This document shows, piece by piece, positions 16,619-25,938 of a DNA stretch of 64,000 bases. Position 1 is the first letter of the stretch, and every line of letters begins with the position of its first letter. The DNA is from an uncultured Bacteroidales bacterium (GTDB taxonomy: Bacteria > Bacteroidota > Bacteroidia > Bacteroidales > Bacteroidaceae): NCBI GenBank assembly GCA_902775975.1, contig CACYOC010000003.1, positions 62,001 through 126,000 of the forward strand, written 5' to 3'. Under the pieces are notes generated by a model. It ran no database searches. It was not told where the DNA came from and saw only the letters and a program-made list of their open reading frames with translations. The translations under genes and the position numbers were made by a program.

Positions 16619-17536
16619 ATGGCATACCTTGGAGAATTGATATCTATCGCCGTCGCATTCTCATGGACCGCAACGGCACTGCTCAGCGAGTTCGGTTCGA
16701 AACGTCTGGGTAACCTGACATTAAATGTGTTGCGCATGGCAATGACCCTGCTGTTTTCGATGTTGTTGTTTGCAGCCGTCATGGGTTCACCAGTACCTGC
16801 CGAAGGACCTTGGGAAGCGCATGGCTGGATGCTGCTATCGGGACTGGTGGGATATGTCATTGGAGACTACTGCCTGTTTCAGAGCTACATCATCATCGGA
16901 TCGCGCTACGGACAGTTGTTTATGACATTAGCACCATTGGCAGCAGCACTCGCGGCATGGGTCATGATGGGACAGGAAATGAATGCGATGAGCGTGCTCG
17001 CCATGCTCATCACGCTGGCGGGTATCAGCATTTCTGTATTGGGACGTGGCGAACACCATAAGGTATCACTGAAACTGCCTACAAACGGAGTACTCTTCGC
17101 CATTGGCGCTGCCGTTTGTCAAGGTGTGGGACTGGTGCTCAGCAAGATAGGAATGGACTATTACGACGACACGCAGATGCCTGGATGGCTCATCCCCTTC
17201 AGCGCTAATTTCTTCCGCTGTATAGCGGGCATCATCGGCTTTACCGTCTTGCTATATTTCAAGGAAGGCTTTGCACCCTTAAAAGAAGCACTGCACGACA
17301 GCAAAGGCATGAGCGTTGCTACGGCAACGACCATCTTCGGACCTTTTGTGGGCGTGGGCTTTTCGCTGATGGCTGTGCAATATACAAGTGCCGGCATTGC
17401 CTCAACGCTCATGGCACTGACACCTATCATCATTATATTACCTTCGCACTGGCTGTTCCATCAGCCCATCACCTGGCGGTCTATTTTAGGAGCGGTCATC
17501 TCCTGCGTAGGCGTCAGCCTTTTCTTTCAGGGATAG
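16619..17536 (+). CDS. EamA-family (DMT) transporter
   Basis: A 305-residue membrane protein with ten hydrophobic segments in two five-helix repeats, the EamA/DMT layout (first repeat about 1-140, second 155-305, ending VISCVGVSLFF). The substrate of such exporters cannot be read from sequence. It starts 36 bp after the YraN-fusion gene, so it may share its transcript. Its 3' end overlaps the convergent transporter gene by 51 bp. Confidence 0.88.
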   Translation: MAYLGELISIAVAFSWTATALLSEFGSKRLGNLTLNVLRMAMTLLFSMLLFAAVMGSPVPAEGPWEAHGWMLLSGLVGYVIGDYCLFQSYIIIGSRYGQLFMTLAPLAAALAAWVMMGQEMNAMSVLAMLITLAGISISVLGRGEHHKVSLKLPTNGVLFAIGAAVCQGVGLVLSKIGMDYYDDTQMPGWLIPFSANFFRCIAGIIGFTVLLYFKEGFAPLKEALHDSKGMSVATATTIFGPFVGVGFSLMAVQYTSAGIASTLMALTPIIIILPSHWLFHQPITWRSILGAVISCVGVSLFFQG

Positions 17537-18457
17537 AGTCCTCGTACTGTAGTACTTCGCCACCAAGGCTCCGCTGATGTTATGCCACACACTGAACACA
17601 GCGCCCGGAATGGCTGCCAACGGGAAGGCAGCAAAATGAAGCGTGGCAAGCGACGAGGCAAGACCGGAGTTCTGCATACCCACCTCCACAGAGATGGCAA
17701 TGCGCTTGTCTAAGGAAAGGCCCAACAGACGACCCAGGATATAACCAAGGGCTAATCCGCTGATATTGTGTAACATAACTACCAATACAACGATGAGTCC
17801 ACCGGTAAGCAGTCGGGAAGCATTGTGACCAACAATAATTGCTACCAACAAGGCGATCATCAAGGAAGAAAACGCCGGTAGATACGCCACGGCACGACGG
17901 GTAAAGGACGGCAGGAAATGCTGAATGAGAAAGCCTGCTACAATAGGAGCTATCACCACATAGACAATGCTGAGCAGCATCCCTATCGTATCGACATCGA
18001 CAAAAGTTCCTGCCATGAACCACACGAGTAGCGGGGTAAGGAAAGGAGCTAACAGCGTGGAAGTAGCGGTCATACCCACGCTCAGTGCCAGGTCTCCCTT
18101 TGCCAGATAAGTAATGACGTTGGAAGCTGTTCCGCCAGGACAACAGCCTACCAAAATGACGCCTAACGCCAAATCGGCAGGAAGGGAAAAGACCTTCGTC
18201 AATAGCCACGCCATCAGCGGCATGATGGTAAACTGTGCCAGACAACCGGTCAGCACATCTTTGGGACGACTGAAGACAACACGGAAGTCTTGTGGCGACA
18301 AGGTCAGACCCATGCCAAACATGATCAGTCCCAACATAGGATTGACAACCCAAGTACCAACAGACATAAACGGTTCTGGCACCAGTACGGCCAGCAGGGC
18401 TGCCAGTAATACCAATGCGCCCATCCACCGTGCTATAAAGTCACAAAGCTTTTTCAT
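17486..18457 (-). CDS. Bile acid:sodium symporter family transporter
   Basis: A 323-residue protein with nine or ten membrane helices. The SBF/BASS family signatures are MFGMGLTLSPQDF (about 47-59), VGCCPGGTASNVITYLAKGD (about 102-121) and SVEVGMQNSGLASSLA (about 258-273), which hold the Na+ site and the crossover motif. The substrate is unknown; many bacterial members carry organic acids or pantoate rather than bile acids. The 3' end overlaps the EamA gene on the other strand. Promoter box TACCTTTG at 18515-18508 (minus). Confidence 0.9.
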   Translation of the reverse strand: MKKLCDFIARWMGALVLLAALLAVLVPEPFMSVGTWVVNPMLGLIMFGMGLTLSPQDFRVVFSRPKDVLTGCLAQFTIMPLMAWLLTKVFSLPADLALGVILVGCCPGGTASNVITYLAKGDLALSVGMTATSTLLAPFLTPLLVWFMAGTFVDVDTIGMLLSIVYVVIAPIVAGFLIQHFLPSFTRRAVAYLPAFSSLMIALLVAIIVGHNASRLLTGGLIVVLVVMLHNISGLALGYILGRLLGLSLDKRIAISVEVGMQNSGLASSLATLHFAAFPLAAIPGAVFSVWHNISGALVAKYYSTRTLSLKEKADAYAGDDRS

Positions 18458-18540
18458 CCTTACTTAATTCTTTAATGGTTCAAATGCATCTTTGCTGATT
18501 CAGGGGACAAAGGTAATCATTTTTTGGAATATCCTCAAAT

Positions 18541-18677
18541 AAATTTGGTTTTCTTCTCACTTATTCGTACCATTGAGACTTCGTCTCGAAAGTTGACTAA
18601 CGTCGAGCTAAACCTTCTTTCGTTCGAGAAAACTCAAAATTCTTTTGGTTTTCTTCTCACTTATTCGTACCTTTGTG
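18541..18677 (+). promoter_or_regulatory. Duplicated mnmG promoter region
   Basis: A segment of about 30 bp (TTTGGTTTTCTTCTCACTTA then TTCGTACC) occurs at about 18545-18574 and again at 18649-18677. The downstream copy has TTTG, 20 bp, TACCTTTG and is the likely mnmG promoter; the upstream copy has TACCATTG and looks decayed. Confidence 0.7.
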
Positions 18678-18680
18678 GCC

Positions 18681-20600
18681 ATGATTCTGAAATACGACGT
18701 TATTGTGATTGGTGGCGGACATGCTGGATGTGAAGCAGCAACAGCATCTGCCAATATGGGGGCTAAGACTTGTCTGGTCACCATGGACATGAACAAGATA
18801 GCACAGATGTCGTGCAACCCCGCCATAGGAGGCATCGCCAAAGGACAGATTGTTCGTGAGATTGATGCCTTGGGGGGACAGATGGCCTTAGTGACAGATG
18901 CCACAGCCATCCAGTTTCGCATGCTGAACCGCTCGAAAGGTCCTGCCGTATGGAGCCCGAGAGCGCAATGCGACAGGGGAAAATTCATCTGGAAATGGCG
19001 ATCGGTGCTTGACGAAACTCCCAACCTTGACATCTGGCAAGATCAGGCAGAAGAGCTGCTAACGGAAACGATGCCTGACGGTTCACCCGTCAAGAAACAA
19101 GTGGTAGGCGTTCGTACTGTCTGGGGTTGTGAGCTTCGCGCCAAAGCGGTGATTATTACTGCCGGCACCTTCCTCAACGGACTGATGCACATCGGACGGA
19201 AGATGGTAGAGGGAGGACGAATAGCGGAACCTGCCGCACACCATCTGACGGAAAGCATCACACAACACGGCATCCGTGCTGCCCGCATGAAAACGGGTAC
19301 CCCCGTCCGCATAGATAAGAGAAGCGTACACTTTGAAGACATGGAGCGGCAGGATGGAGAAAACGGATATTATCAATTCTCCTATATGGGCGAACAACGC
19401 CCCCTACAACAGCTGCCCTGCTGGGTGTGCTATACCAACGAAAAGGTGCATGAGACGTTGCGTAGCGGACTGGCAGACTCCCCTCTTTACAACGGACAGA
19501 TACAGTCGATAGGACCACGTTATTGTCCGTCGATAGAGACCAAGCTGGTCACATTCCCGGAACGTCCACAGCATTTGTTATTCTTGGAACCGGAGGGCGA
19601 AGACACTAACGAGATGTATCTCAACGGTTTCTCTTCCTCGCTGCCCATGGACGTACAGATAGCAGCTTTAAGACATATTCCTGCCTTAAGAGACGTGAAG
19701 GTTTATCGTCCTGGATATGCCATAGAATACGACTTCTTCGACCCAACGCAACTGAAACACTCTCTGGAATCGAAGGTGGTCAGCGGACTCTTTATGGCAG
19801 GACAAGTCAATGGCACCACAGGCTACGAGGAAGCAGGAGGACAAGGAACAATAGCTGGTATCAATGCTGCACTCTTTGCTGGCGCAGCAGGCAGCGATGA
19901 AAATACACCGAAAACGACTTTTGAACTGAAGCGCGATGAGGCTTATATCGGTGTGCTGATTGATGACTTGGTGACAAAAGGAGTCGATGAACCATACCGA
20001 ATGTTTACCTCGAGAGCCGAATATCGTATCCTGCTACGACAGGACGATGCCGATGCGAGACTGACCGAGCGAGCATATGAATTAGGCATCGCCAAACGAG
20101 AACGCTACGACTGGTGGATGGAAAAGAAAAAGGCGATTGAGGCGATAGAAAGCTTCTGCAAGAACTATGCCATCAAACCCAAAACGGTCATCGGAGCACT
20201 GGAAGCTATCGGCTCTACCCCACTCGTCTATGGTTGTAAACTGGAAGACTTGGTGGCACGTCCGGAACTGAATTTCGAGAAGCTATACGACATCGTTCCA
20301 GAATTAAAAGAGGTCATCAGCCATCTTCCCAACCGTCAAGAAGAAATAGCAGAAGCTGCAGAGATACGCATCAAATATAAAGGATATATAGAACGTGAAC
20401 AACTGGTCGCAGAGAAGATGCACCGACTGGAGAACATCAAGATTAAAGGTCGTTTTGACTATCCAAATCTAACGGCTATCTCCACGGAAGCCCGCCAAAA
20501 GCTGGAACGCATACAACCAGAAACACTGGCACAGGCCAGTAGAATACCGGGTGTTTCCCCCAGCGACATCAACGCCATGTTGGTGTTGATGGGTAGATAG
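18681..20600 (+). CDS. mnmG: tRNA uridine-5-carboxymethylaminomethyl modification enzyme MnmG (GidA)
   Basis: 639 residues from the ATG at 18681, 6 bp after the TACCTTTG box. The N-terminal FAD site is VIGGGHAGCEAATASANMGA; SCNPAIGGIAKGQIVREIDA and the mid-protein GLFMAGQVNGTTGYEEAGGQ are standard MnmG signatures, and the C-terminal helical domain is complete. With MnmE it makes the cmnm5U34 wobble modification in tRNA. The gene stop is next to a parS-like site at 20601. mnmG (gidA) is often found close to the replication origin. Confidence 0.96.
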   Translation: MILKYDVIVIGGGHAGCEAATASANMGAKTCLVTMDMNKIAQMSCNPAIGGIAKGQIVREIDALGGQMALVTDATAIQFRMLNRSKGPAVWSPRAQCDRGKFIWKWRSVLDETPNLDIWQDQAEELLTETMPDGSPVKKQVVGVRTVWGCELRAKAVIITAGTFLNGLMHIGRKMVEGGRIAEPAAHHLTESITQHGIRAARMKTGTPVRIDKRSVHFEDMERQDGENGYYQFSYMGEQRPLQQLPCWVCYTNEKVHETLRSGLADSPLYNGQIQSIGPRYCPSIETKLVTFPERPQHLLFLEPEGEDTNEMYLNGFSSSLPMDVQIAALRHIPALRDVKVYRPGYAIEYDFFDPTQLKHSLESKVVSGLFMAGQVNGTTGYEEAGGQGTIAGINAALFAGAAGSDENTPKTTFELKRDEAYIGVLIDDLVTKGVDEPYRMFTSRAEYRILLRQDDADARLTERAYELGIAKRERYDWWMEKKKAIEAIESFCKNYAIKPKTVIGALEAIGSTPLVYGCKLEDLVARPELNFEKLYDIVPELKEVISHLPNRQEEIAEAAEIRIKYKGYIEREQLVAEKMHRLENIKIKGRFDYPNLTAISTEARQKLERIQPETLAQASRIPGVSPSDINAMLVLMGR

Positions 20601-20615
20601 GTTTCACGTGAAACA
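20600..20615. other. parS-like site 1
   Basis: The 14-bp perfect palindrome GTTTCACGTGAAAC, matching 15 of 16 bases of the parS consensus TGTTTCACGTGAAACA bound by ParB/Spo0J. It lies immediately after the mnmG stop. A second copy is at 21247-21262. parS sites normally cluster near the chromosome origin. Confidence 0.85.
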
Positions 20616-20703
20616 AAACGAGTACCCTGCTACTACGAACCAGAACAAAAGAGAATCAAAGTCTTTAGAAAGAAGTTAAAAACAATGTTAAACCAATAAG
20701 AAC

Positions 20704-21234
20704 ATGAATAAGGAAATTATTATCAAGAATTTGCGTTGCATACCCGACTTCCCGAAGAAGGGTATCAACTTCCGTGACGTAACTACACTGTACCAAAATG
20801 CAGAATGCCTCAAATCAATGACCGAGGACATCTACAATCTGTACAAAGACAAGGGCATCACTAAAGTAGTAGGTATAGAAAGTCGCGGTTTCGTCATGGC
20901 TTCGGCAGTAGCACCAAAACTAAATGCAGGAGTGGTGTTGGCCCGTAAACCGGGAAAACTACCTGCCACTGTCATTAAGGAAAGTTTTTCGAAAGAATAC
21001 GGAGTGGATACCGTTGAAATGCACTTAGACTCCATCAACGAAAATGATATAGTGCTGATCCATGACGACCTCTTAGCAACGGGAGGTACCGCCTTAGCTA
21101 CGCTCAAGTTGGTTAAACACTTCAAACCTAAAGCAGTCTATATGAACTTTATCATCGAAATAACCGATGAAGGACTACACGGGCGCGATGTGTTTGATGG
21201 TCTTGTTGATGTGACAGCATTGGTAACCTTATAA
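20704..21234 (+). CDS. apt: Adenine phosphoribosyltransferase
   Basis: 176 residues. Adenine + PRPP gives AMP in purine salvage. GINFRDVTTLYQN and GIESRGFVMASAVAPKLNAG are family signatures, and VLIHDDLLATGGTALATLK is the PRPP-binding loop. Length is normal. It lies between mnmG and uvrC, with a parS-like site on each side, so the two sites occupy the two intergenic gaps. Confidence 0.95.
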   Translation: MNKEIIIKNLRCIPDFPKKGINFRDVTTLYQNAECLKSMTEDIYNLYKDKGITKVVGIESRGFVMASAVAPKLNAGVVLARKPGKLPATVIKESFSKEYGVDTVEMHLDSINENDIVLIHDDLLATGGTALATLKLVKHFKPKAVYMNFIIEITDEGLHGRDVFDGLVDVTALVTL

Positions 21235-21246
21235 GGATAGGACAAA

Positions 21247-21262
21247 CGTTTCACGTGAAACA
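21247..21262. other. parS-like site 2
   Basis: A second perfect GTTTCACGTGAAAC (15 of 16 bases of consensus), 647 bp from the first and just upstream of uvrC. Confidence 0.85.
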
Positions 21263-21268
21263 CAAACC

Positions 21269-23101
21269 ATGACAAAGGAAGAGAATGAGGCGCGTCTCAA
21301 GAGGTTGAAAGGTATTGTCAGTGCGATGCCTGAGAAACCGGGCAGCTATCAATACTATGATGCTGACGGAACGATTATCTATGTCGGTAAGGCAAAGAAT
21401 CTAAAGAGTCGCGTTTCTTCTTATTTCCATACCGAGGTGGATCGTTTCAAAACCAAAGTGCTTGTTTCCAAGATTTGGGATATCAGTTATACGGTCGTTA
21501 ATACCGAAGAAGATGCGTTGTTGCTGGAAAATTCTTTGATAAAGAAGTACAATCCACGATATAATGTTCTTCTGAAGGACGGAAAGACCTATCCGAGCAT
21601 CTGTGTGACGAAAGAATACCTTCCGCGCATCTTTTCCACCAGAACCATCAATAAGAAATGGGGAACGTACTATGGTCCTTATTCGCATATTTCATCAATG
21701 TATGCGGTACTGGAACTTATCAAGAAACTGTACCGTCCCAGAACCTGTCGTTTTCCCATCACAGAAGAGAGCGTCAATCAAAAGAAGCACCAGGTGTGTC
21801 TGGAATACCATATCAAGAACTGCTATGGTCCTTGCATAGGCAAACAGTCGCACGAGGCGTACATGAAAAACATCGCTCAAGCACTTGAAATACTGAAGGG
21901 AAACACCCGTGAAGTGTTGCGTCAGATGAAGGATGAAATGCTCTCATTAGCGGAGGAACTACGTTTTGAAGAGGCAGAGGAAATCAAACGCAGATACCTG
22001 CTCATAGAACAGTTTGTGGCTAAGAGTGAAGTCGTGAGTCATACCATTGACAACGTCGATGTCTTCTCCGTTACCAACGATGAAAAGCTGGCGTTTGTCA
22101 ACTATATCCACGTGGCAAACGGACAAATCAACCAGTCGTTTACCTTTGAATACAAAAAGAAATTGGATGAAAGTGACGAGGAACTGCTCCAACTGGCTAT
22201 TGCAGAGATGCGCGAACGTTTTCATAGTCATGCCAAGGAGATTATCCTGCCTGCAGAGATAGACCTTGACTTGGAAGGGGTTACCATCACTATTCCACAG
22301 CGAGGCGATAAGAAAACACTGCTGGAACTATCGTTGATGAACGGCAAACAGTATAAGTTTGACCGCTTGAAACAAGCAGAAAAGCTGAATCCGGAACAGA
22401 AGCAAGTCAGGCTCATGAAAGAGTTGCAGGACTTGCTGCATCTGCCCAAGATGCCCTACCAGATAGAGTGTTTTGACAATAGCAATATTTCCGGTTCTGA
22501 TGCTGTAGCTGCCTGCGTGGTTTTCAAGAAAATGAAACCCTCCAAGCAAGACTATCGTAAATACAATATTAAAACCGTCGTAGGCCCTGATGACTATGCT
22601 TCCATGAAAGAGGTGGTCTATCGCCGCTACAAGCGCCTGACAGAGGAAGAACAACCCCTACCCGACCTCATTGTAGCCGATGGAGGCAAAGGGCAAATGG
22701 AGGTCATCCGACAAGCGGTACAAGACGAATTAGGACTGGATATTCCTATAGCAGGACTGGCAAAGGATAATCGGCACCGAACCAATGAACTGCTGTATGG
22801 ATTTCCTCCACGAGTAATTGGCATGAAGACCAACTCCGAGCTATTCCGGGTGCTCACCCAACTACAGGATGAGGTACACCGTTTTGCCATTACTTTCCAT
22901 AGAGAGAAGCGTTCTAAACACGCCTTACACTCAGAGCTAGATGACATTAAAGGCATTGGTCCTAAGACCCGTGAAGAGCTTTTAAACCACTTCAAAACGG
23001 TAAAACGTATCCATGAAGAGAGTCTTGAGACACTGTCAGCCGTCATAGGGACGGCTAAAGCCACGATCATCTATCGATACTTCCACCCAGAAAATGAGTA
23101 G
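21269..23101 (+). CDS. uvrC: Excinuclease ABC subunit C
   Basis: 610 residues. The N-terminal GIY-YIG nuclease domain reads GSYQYYDADGTIIYVGKAKN; the UVR motif for UvrB contact is around residues 205-240 (LRQMKDEMLSLAEELRFEEA); the RNase H-like nuclease and the C-terminal helix-hairpin-helix (LDDIKGIGPKTREELL) are complete. It makes both incisions around bulky DNA lesions in nucleotide excision repair. The start is 7 bp after parS-like site 2. Confidence 0.96.
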   Translation: MTKEENEARLKRLKGIVSAMPEKPGSYQYYDADGTIIYVGKAKNLKSRVSSYFHTEVDRFKTKVLVSKIWDISYTVVNTEEDALLLENSLIKKYNPRYNVLLKDGKTYPSICVTKEYLPRIFSTRTINKKWGTYYGPYSHISSMYAVLELIKKLYRPRTCRFPITEESVNQKKHQVCLEYHIKNCYGPCIGKQSHEAYMKNIAQALEILKGNTREVLRQMKDEMLSLAEELRFEEAEEIKRRYLLIEQFVAKSEVVSHTIDNVDVFSVTNDEKLAFVNYIHVANGQINQSFTFEYKKKLDESDEELLQLAIAEMRERFHSHAKEIILPAEIDLDLEGVTITIPQRGDKKTLLELSLMNGKQYKFDRLKQAEKLNPEQKQVRLMKELQDLLHLPKMPYQIECFDNSNISGSDAVAACVVFKKMKPSKQDYRKYNIKTVVGPDDYASMKEVVYRRYKRLTEEEQPLPDLIVADGGKGQMEVIRQAVQDELGLDIPIAGLAKDNRHRTNELLYGFPPRVIGMKTNSELFRVLTQLQDEVHRFAITFHREKRSKHALHSELDDIKGIGPKTREELLNHFKTVKRIHEESLETLSAVIGTAKATIIYRYFHPENE

Positions 23102-23116
23102 TTTTTATACGCTAAA

Positions 23117-23148
23117 TTTGGAGGTATCAAAATTATTGCTTAACTTTG
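23117..23148 (+). promoter_or_regulatory. Promoter of dtd and following genes
   Basis: TTTG at 23117-23120, 20 bp, TAACTTTG at 23141-23148, 4 bp before the dtd start codon, so the dtd leader is very short. Confidence 0.75.
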
Positions 23149-23152
23149 CAGC

Positions 23153-23605
23153 ATGAGAGCCGTAATACAACGTGTAAAACACGCCAGCGTCACTATAGAT
23201 GGAGTTACTAAATCAGCTATCCGAGAGGGTTTTCTGATACTCCTTGGCATCTGTGAAGAAGACCATGAAGAAGATGTGGACTGGTTGGTACATAAGATAG
23301 CTCATCTGAGGGTCTTTGACGATGATCAGCATGTGATGAACCGCTCTCTGCTCGACATAGATGGAGAAGCGTTGGTGGTCAGCCAGTTTACCCTATATGC
23401 CAGCTATAAAAAAGGAAACAGACCCTCGTGGTTTGGAGCAGGAAGTCACGAGCACTCTATCCCACTCTATCATGCTTTCTGTGAGAAACTTACAGAGGCT
23501 ATTGGGAAGCCAGTAGGTACAGGAGAGTTCGGGGCTGACATGAAAGTAGAATTGCTAAACGACGGTCCAGTAACCATCTGCATGGACACTAAAAATAAAG
23601 AATAA
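23153..23605 (+). CDS. dtd: D-aminoacyl-tRNA deacylase
   Basis: 150 residues. The active-site SQFTLYA motif, followed by GNRPSWFGAG, and the C-terminal NDGPVTI (the Gly-cis-Pro region that rejects L-amino acids) are both present. The enzyme removes D-amino acids, and glycine from tRNA-Ala, from mischarged tRNA in the cytoplasm. It is followed 5 bp later by the MazG-like gene, and then by deoC, likely on one transcript. Confidence 0.96.
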   Translation: MRAVIQRVKHASVTIDGVTKSAIREGFLILLGICEEDHEEDVDWLVHKIAHLRVFDDDQHVMNRSLLDIDGEALVVSQFTLYASYKKGNRPSWFGAGSHEHSIPLYHAFCEKLTEAIGKPVGTGEFGADMKVELLNDGPVTICMDTKNKE

Positions 23606-23610
23606 CGACT

Positions 23611-23955
23611 ATGACGCTACAAGAAGCGCAACATGCTGTAGATGAGTGGATTAAGACGTACGGAGTGCGTTATTTCTCGGAATTAACCAACATGGCTGTT
23701 CTTACAGAAGAAGTAGGCGAATTAGCCAGAATCATTGCCCGTCGGTATGGTGAGCAGTCATGGAAGAAAGACGATCCGCGAGGTGCTGACAATGGTCAGC
23801 AGGCTTTAGAAGACGAGATGGCAGATGTACTATGGGTACTGCTCTGCCTGGCCAATCAAACCGGAATCGACCTAACCGAAGCGCTGAAGAAGAACCTTGA
23901 AAAGAAGACCGCTCGCGACAAAGAAAGACATCAAAACAATAGTAAACTCAAATAA
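23611..23955 (+). CDS. MazG-like nucleotide pyrophosphohydrolase
   Basis: A 114-residue protein of the MazG/all-alpha NTP-PPase family. VLTEEVGELARIIARR holds the E-x-x-E of the first metal-binding helix, and EDEMADVLWVLLCLANQ the second (E-x-x-D). It should hydrolyse a nucleotide triphosphate to the monophosphate and PPi; the preferred nucleotide is unknown. The pairing with dtd in one operon is common in Bacteroidetes. Confidence 0.88.
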   Translation: MTLQEAQHAVDEWIKTYGVRYFSELTNMAVLTEEVGELARIIARRYGEQSWKKDDPRGADNGQQALEDEMADVLWVLLCLANQTGIDLTEALKKNLEKKTARDKERHQNNSKLK

Positions 23956-23979
23956 ATATTAACTTAAAATCTTAGTATT

Positions 23980-24873
23980 ATGGAAGAAATTAAAAGTAAG
24001 TACGAACAGGCATTAAGCAAGTACAACTGCAATGTTGACGAAGCCGCTGTAGCAGCAGCTGTGAAGAAGATTGTTGAAGAAAGAGTTCCGAAGAACAACA
24101 CCGAGGAAATCAAGAAATTCCTGTTTAGCTGTGTATGTATGACCACCCTCACCACACAAGACTCTGACGAGAGCGTTCTGAAGCTGGTGGAGAAAGTGAA
24201 TAAGTTTGCTCACGAATATCCTGATATGCCCCATGTTGCCACGGTTGTTACTTATCCCCGTTTTGCCAGATTGGTGGCAGAATCCTTAGAGGTGGAGGGT
24301 GTTATTCCAACCGTTGTCAGTGGTGCTTTCCCCTCTTCTCAGGCTCTGTTGGAAATCAAGGTTGCTGAGACACAGCTCGCTGTGCAGGATGGTGCTGAGA
24401 ACGTAGATATCGTGATGCATGTCGGTGAGTTCCTGGCTGGCGACTACGAGACCGTTTGCGACGAGATTTGGGAGCAGAAGGCTGCCTGCGGTAATGTTCC
24501 TATGAAGGTGATCCTGGAAACGGGCGACCTGCTGAATCTGTCGAACGTCAAAAAAGCTTCTCTACTGTCAATGTATGCTGGTGCTGATTACATCAAGACC
24601 TCTACTGGTAAGGAGAAGGTCGGTGCTACTCCTGAGGCCGTTTACGTCATGTGTCAGGCTATCAAGGAATACTACGACCAGACAGGTATCATGATTGGTT
24701 TGAAGCCTGCAGGAGGTATTAATACCGTGAATGATGCCATCACCTATTATAGTATCGTTGAAGAAGTACTGGGTAAGAAGTGGCTCACCAACTATTACTT
24801 CCGCCTGGGAACCAGCCGTCTGCCCAACTTGGTACTGAGCGATTTGGCTGGCAAGGAAGTGAAGTTCTTCTAA
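23980..24873 (+). CDS. deoC: Deoxyribose-phosphate aldolase
   Basis: 297 residues. The Schiff-base Lys is in AGADYIKTSTGKEKVGAT, and the second active-site Lys in IGLKPAGGINT. The enzyme splits 2-deoxyribose-5-phosphate into glyceraldehyde-3-phosphate and acetaldehyde in deoxynucleoside breakdown. It is longer than the E. coli protein, with an N-terminal helical extension of about 45 residues typical of this Bacteroidetes form. Its stop overlaps the convergent polyprenyl synthase gene by 4 bp. Confidence 0.94.
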   Translation: MEEIKSKYEQALSKYNCNVDEAAVAAAVKKIVEERVPKNNTEEIKKFLFSCVCMTTLTTQDSDESVLKLVEKVNKFAHEYPDMPHVATVVTYPRFARLVAESLEVEGVIPTVVSGAFPSSQALLEIKVAETQLAVQDGAENVDIVMHVGEFLAGDYETVCDEIWEQKAACGNVPMKVILETGDLLNLSNVKKASLLSMYAGADYIKTSTGKEKVGATPEAVYVMCQAIKEYYDQTGIMIGLKPAGGINTVNDAITYYSIVEEVLGKKWLTNYYFRLGTSRLPNLVLSDLAGKEVKFF

Positions 24874-25850
24874 TAGTTACGCTGAACGACGTAATCAACA
24901 TAGGCTGTCAGGGCATCCCTGATAGCCTTTTCTTTTACCCACTCGTCAATATATTGATAGCAGCTACGGCTGAGTTCCTCCATTTTTCGCTCAGCATAAG
25001 CGATGCCACCCTGCTCTTTCGTAAAGGATACTAAGCAAGCGATTTCATCGGCTGTAACAGTACCTGCCTTAACCTTTCTGGCAAGCGTTGTCATGATCTC
25101 GTCATGCGTAGTGTTCAGGGCATAGATAACAGGAAGTGTGAGTTTTCCCTCTAACATATCATTACCGGTGGGTTTTCCTATGTCAGCAGCATCGAAATAA
25201 TCGAAGATATCATCACGGATTTGGAAAATCATACCCAACTGCTCTCCAAACTTTCGAGCTCGTTCCACATCATTTTCCGAAGCACCGGCAGAAAGCGCGC
25301 CCACGGCAGCACAGACTTCAAAAAGCATTGCCGTCTTCTGCCTGATAATCTGATAATAGACCGATTCATCGAAGTCTTTACGCTGGATATTATCCAACTG
25401 AAGTAGTTCTCCCGCAGAGAGCGTCTGCCCCAGTTCTGCCAACAACTCCACAATCCTGGGCTGACCCGTATAAGCAACATGCAGCAAAGAAGTAGAAAGA
25501 ATATAATCACCTACTAATACCGCCACCTTATTATTTAAGAAAGCATTAACAGAGGGTTGTCCTCGGCGCTCATTACTCTCATCCACTACATCGTCGTGCA
25601 CCAGCGATGCCGTATGTAGCAACTCTAAACTGACAGCAGCGTGATGCGTCACTTCAGAAACGTGGCCATAGTTCTTAGCCATCAGCAACGTCAAGATAGG
25701 TCGCATTCTTTTGCCGCCACGCTGAGCGATATGCTTCAGTGCAAGTTCTAACATGCCGGCTTGTGGAGCAGCCATCGCTTGTCCAAACATCACGGAGAAA
25801 TCGGCTAATTCCTTCTCGATAGGGTACTTAATGATGCTTAAATAATCCAT
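24870..25850 (-). CDS. Polyprenyl diphosphate synthase
   Basis: A 326-residue trans-prenyltransferase. The first Asp-rich motif is LVHDDVVDES (about 87-96) with the usual RRG two residues on, and the second is IRDDIFDYFD (about 212-221). These bind the Mg-diphosphates. Such enzymes make the all-trans chain for menaquinone (long chain) in Bacteroidales; the chain length cannot be fixed by eye. Minus-strand promoter box TAATTTTG at 25877-25870. Confidence 0.9.
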   Translation of the reverse strand: MDYLSIIKYPIEKELADFSVMFGQAMAAPQAGMLELALKHIAQRGGKRMRPILTLLMAKNYGHVSEVTHHAAVSLELLHTASLVHDDVVDESNERRGQPSVNAFLNNKVAVLVGDYILSTSLLHVAYTGQPRIVELLAELGQTLSAGELLQLDNIQRKDFDESVYYQIIRQKTAMLFEVCAAVGALSAGASENDVERARKFGEQLGMIFQIRDDIFDYFDAADIGKPTGNDMLEGKLTLPVIYALNTTHDEIMTTLARKVKAGTVTADEIACLVSFTKEQGGIAYAERKMEELSRSCYQYIDEWVKEKAIRDALTAYVDYVVQRNY

Positions 25851-25938
25851 GAGTATTATAATTTTCCGACAAAATTAGTGAAAATAATTGGATAGCAGCA
25901 AATTTTTTAGTAATTTTACACGGAAAATTTGAAATGTT

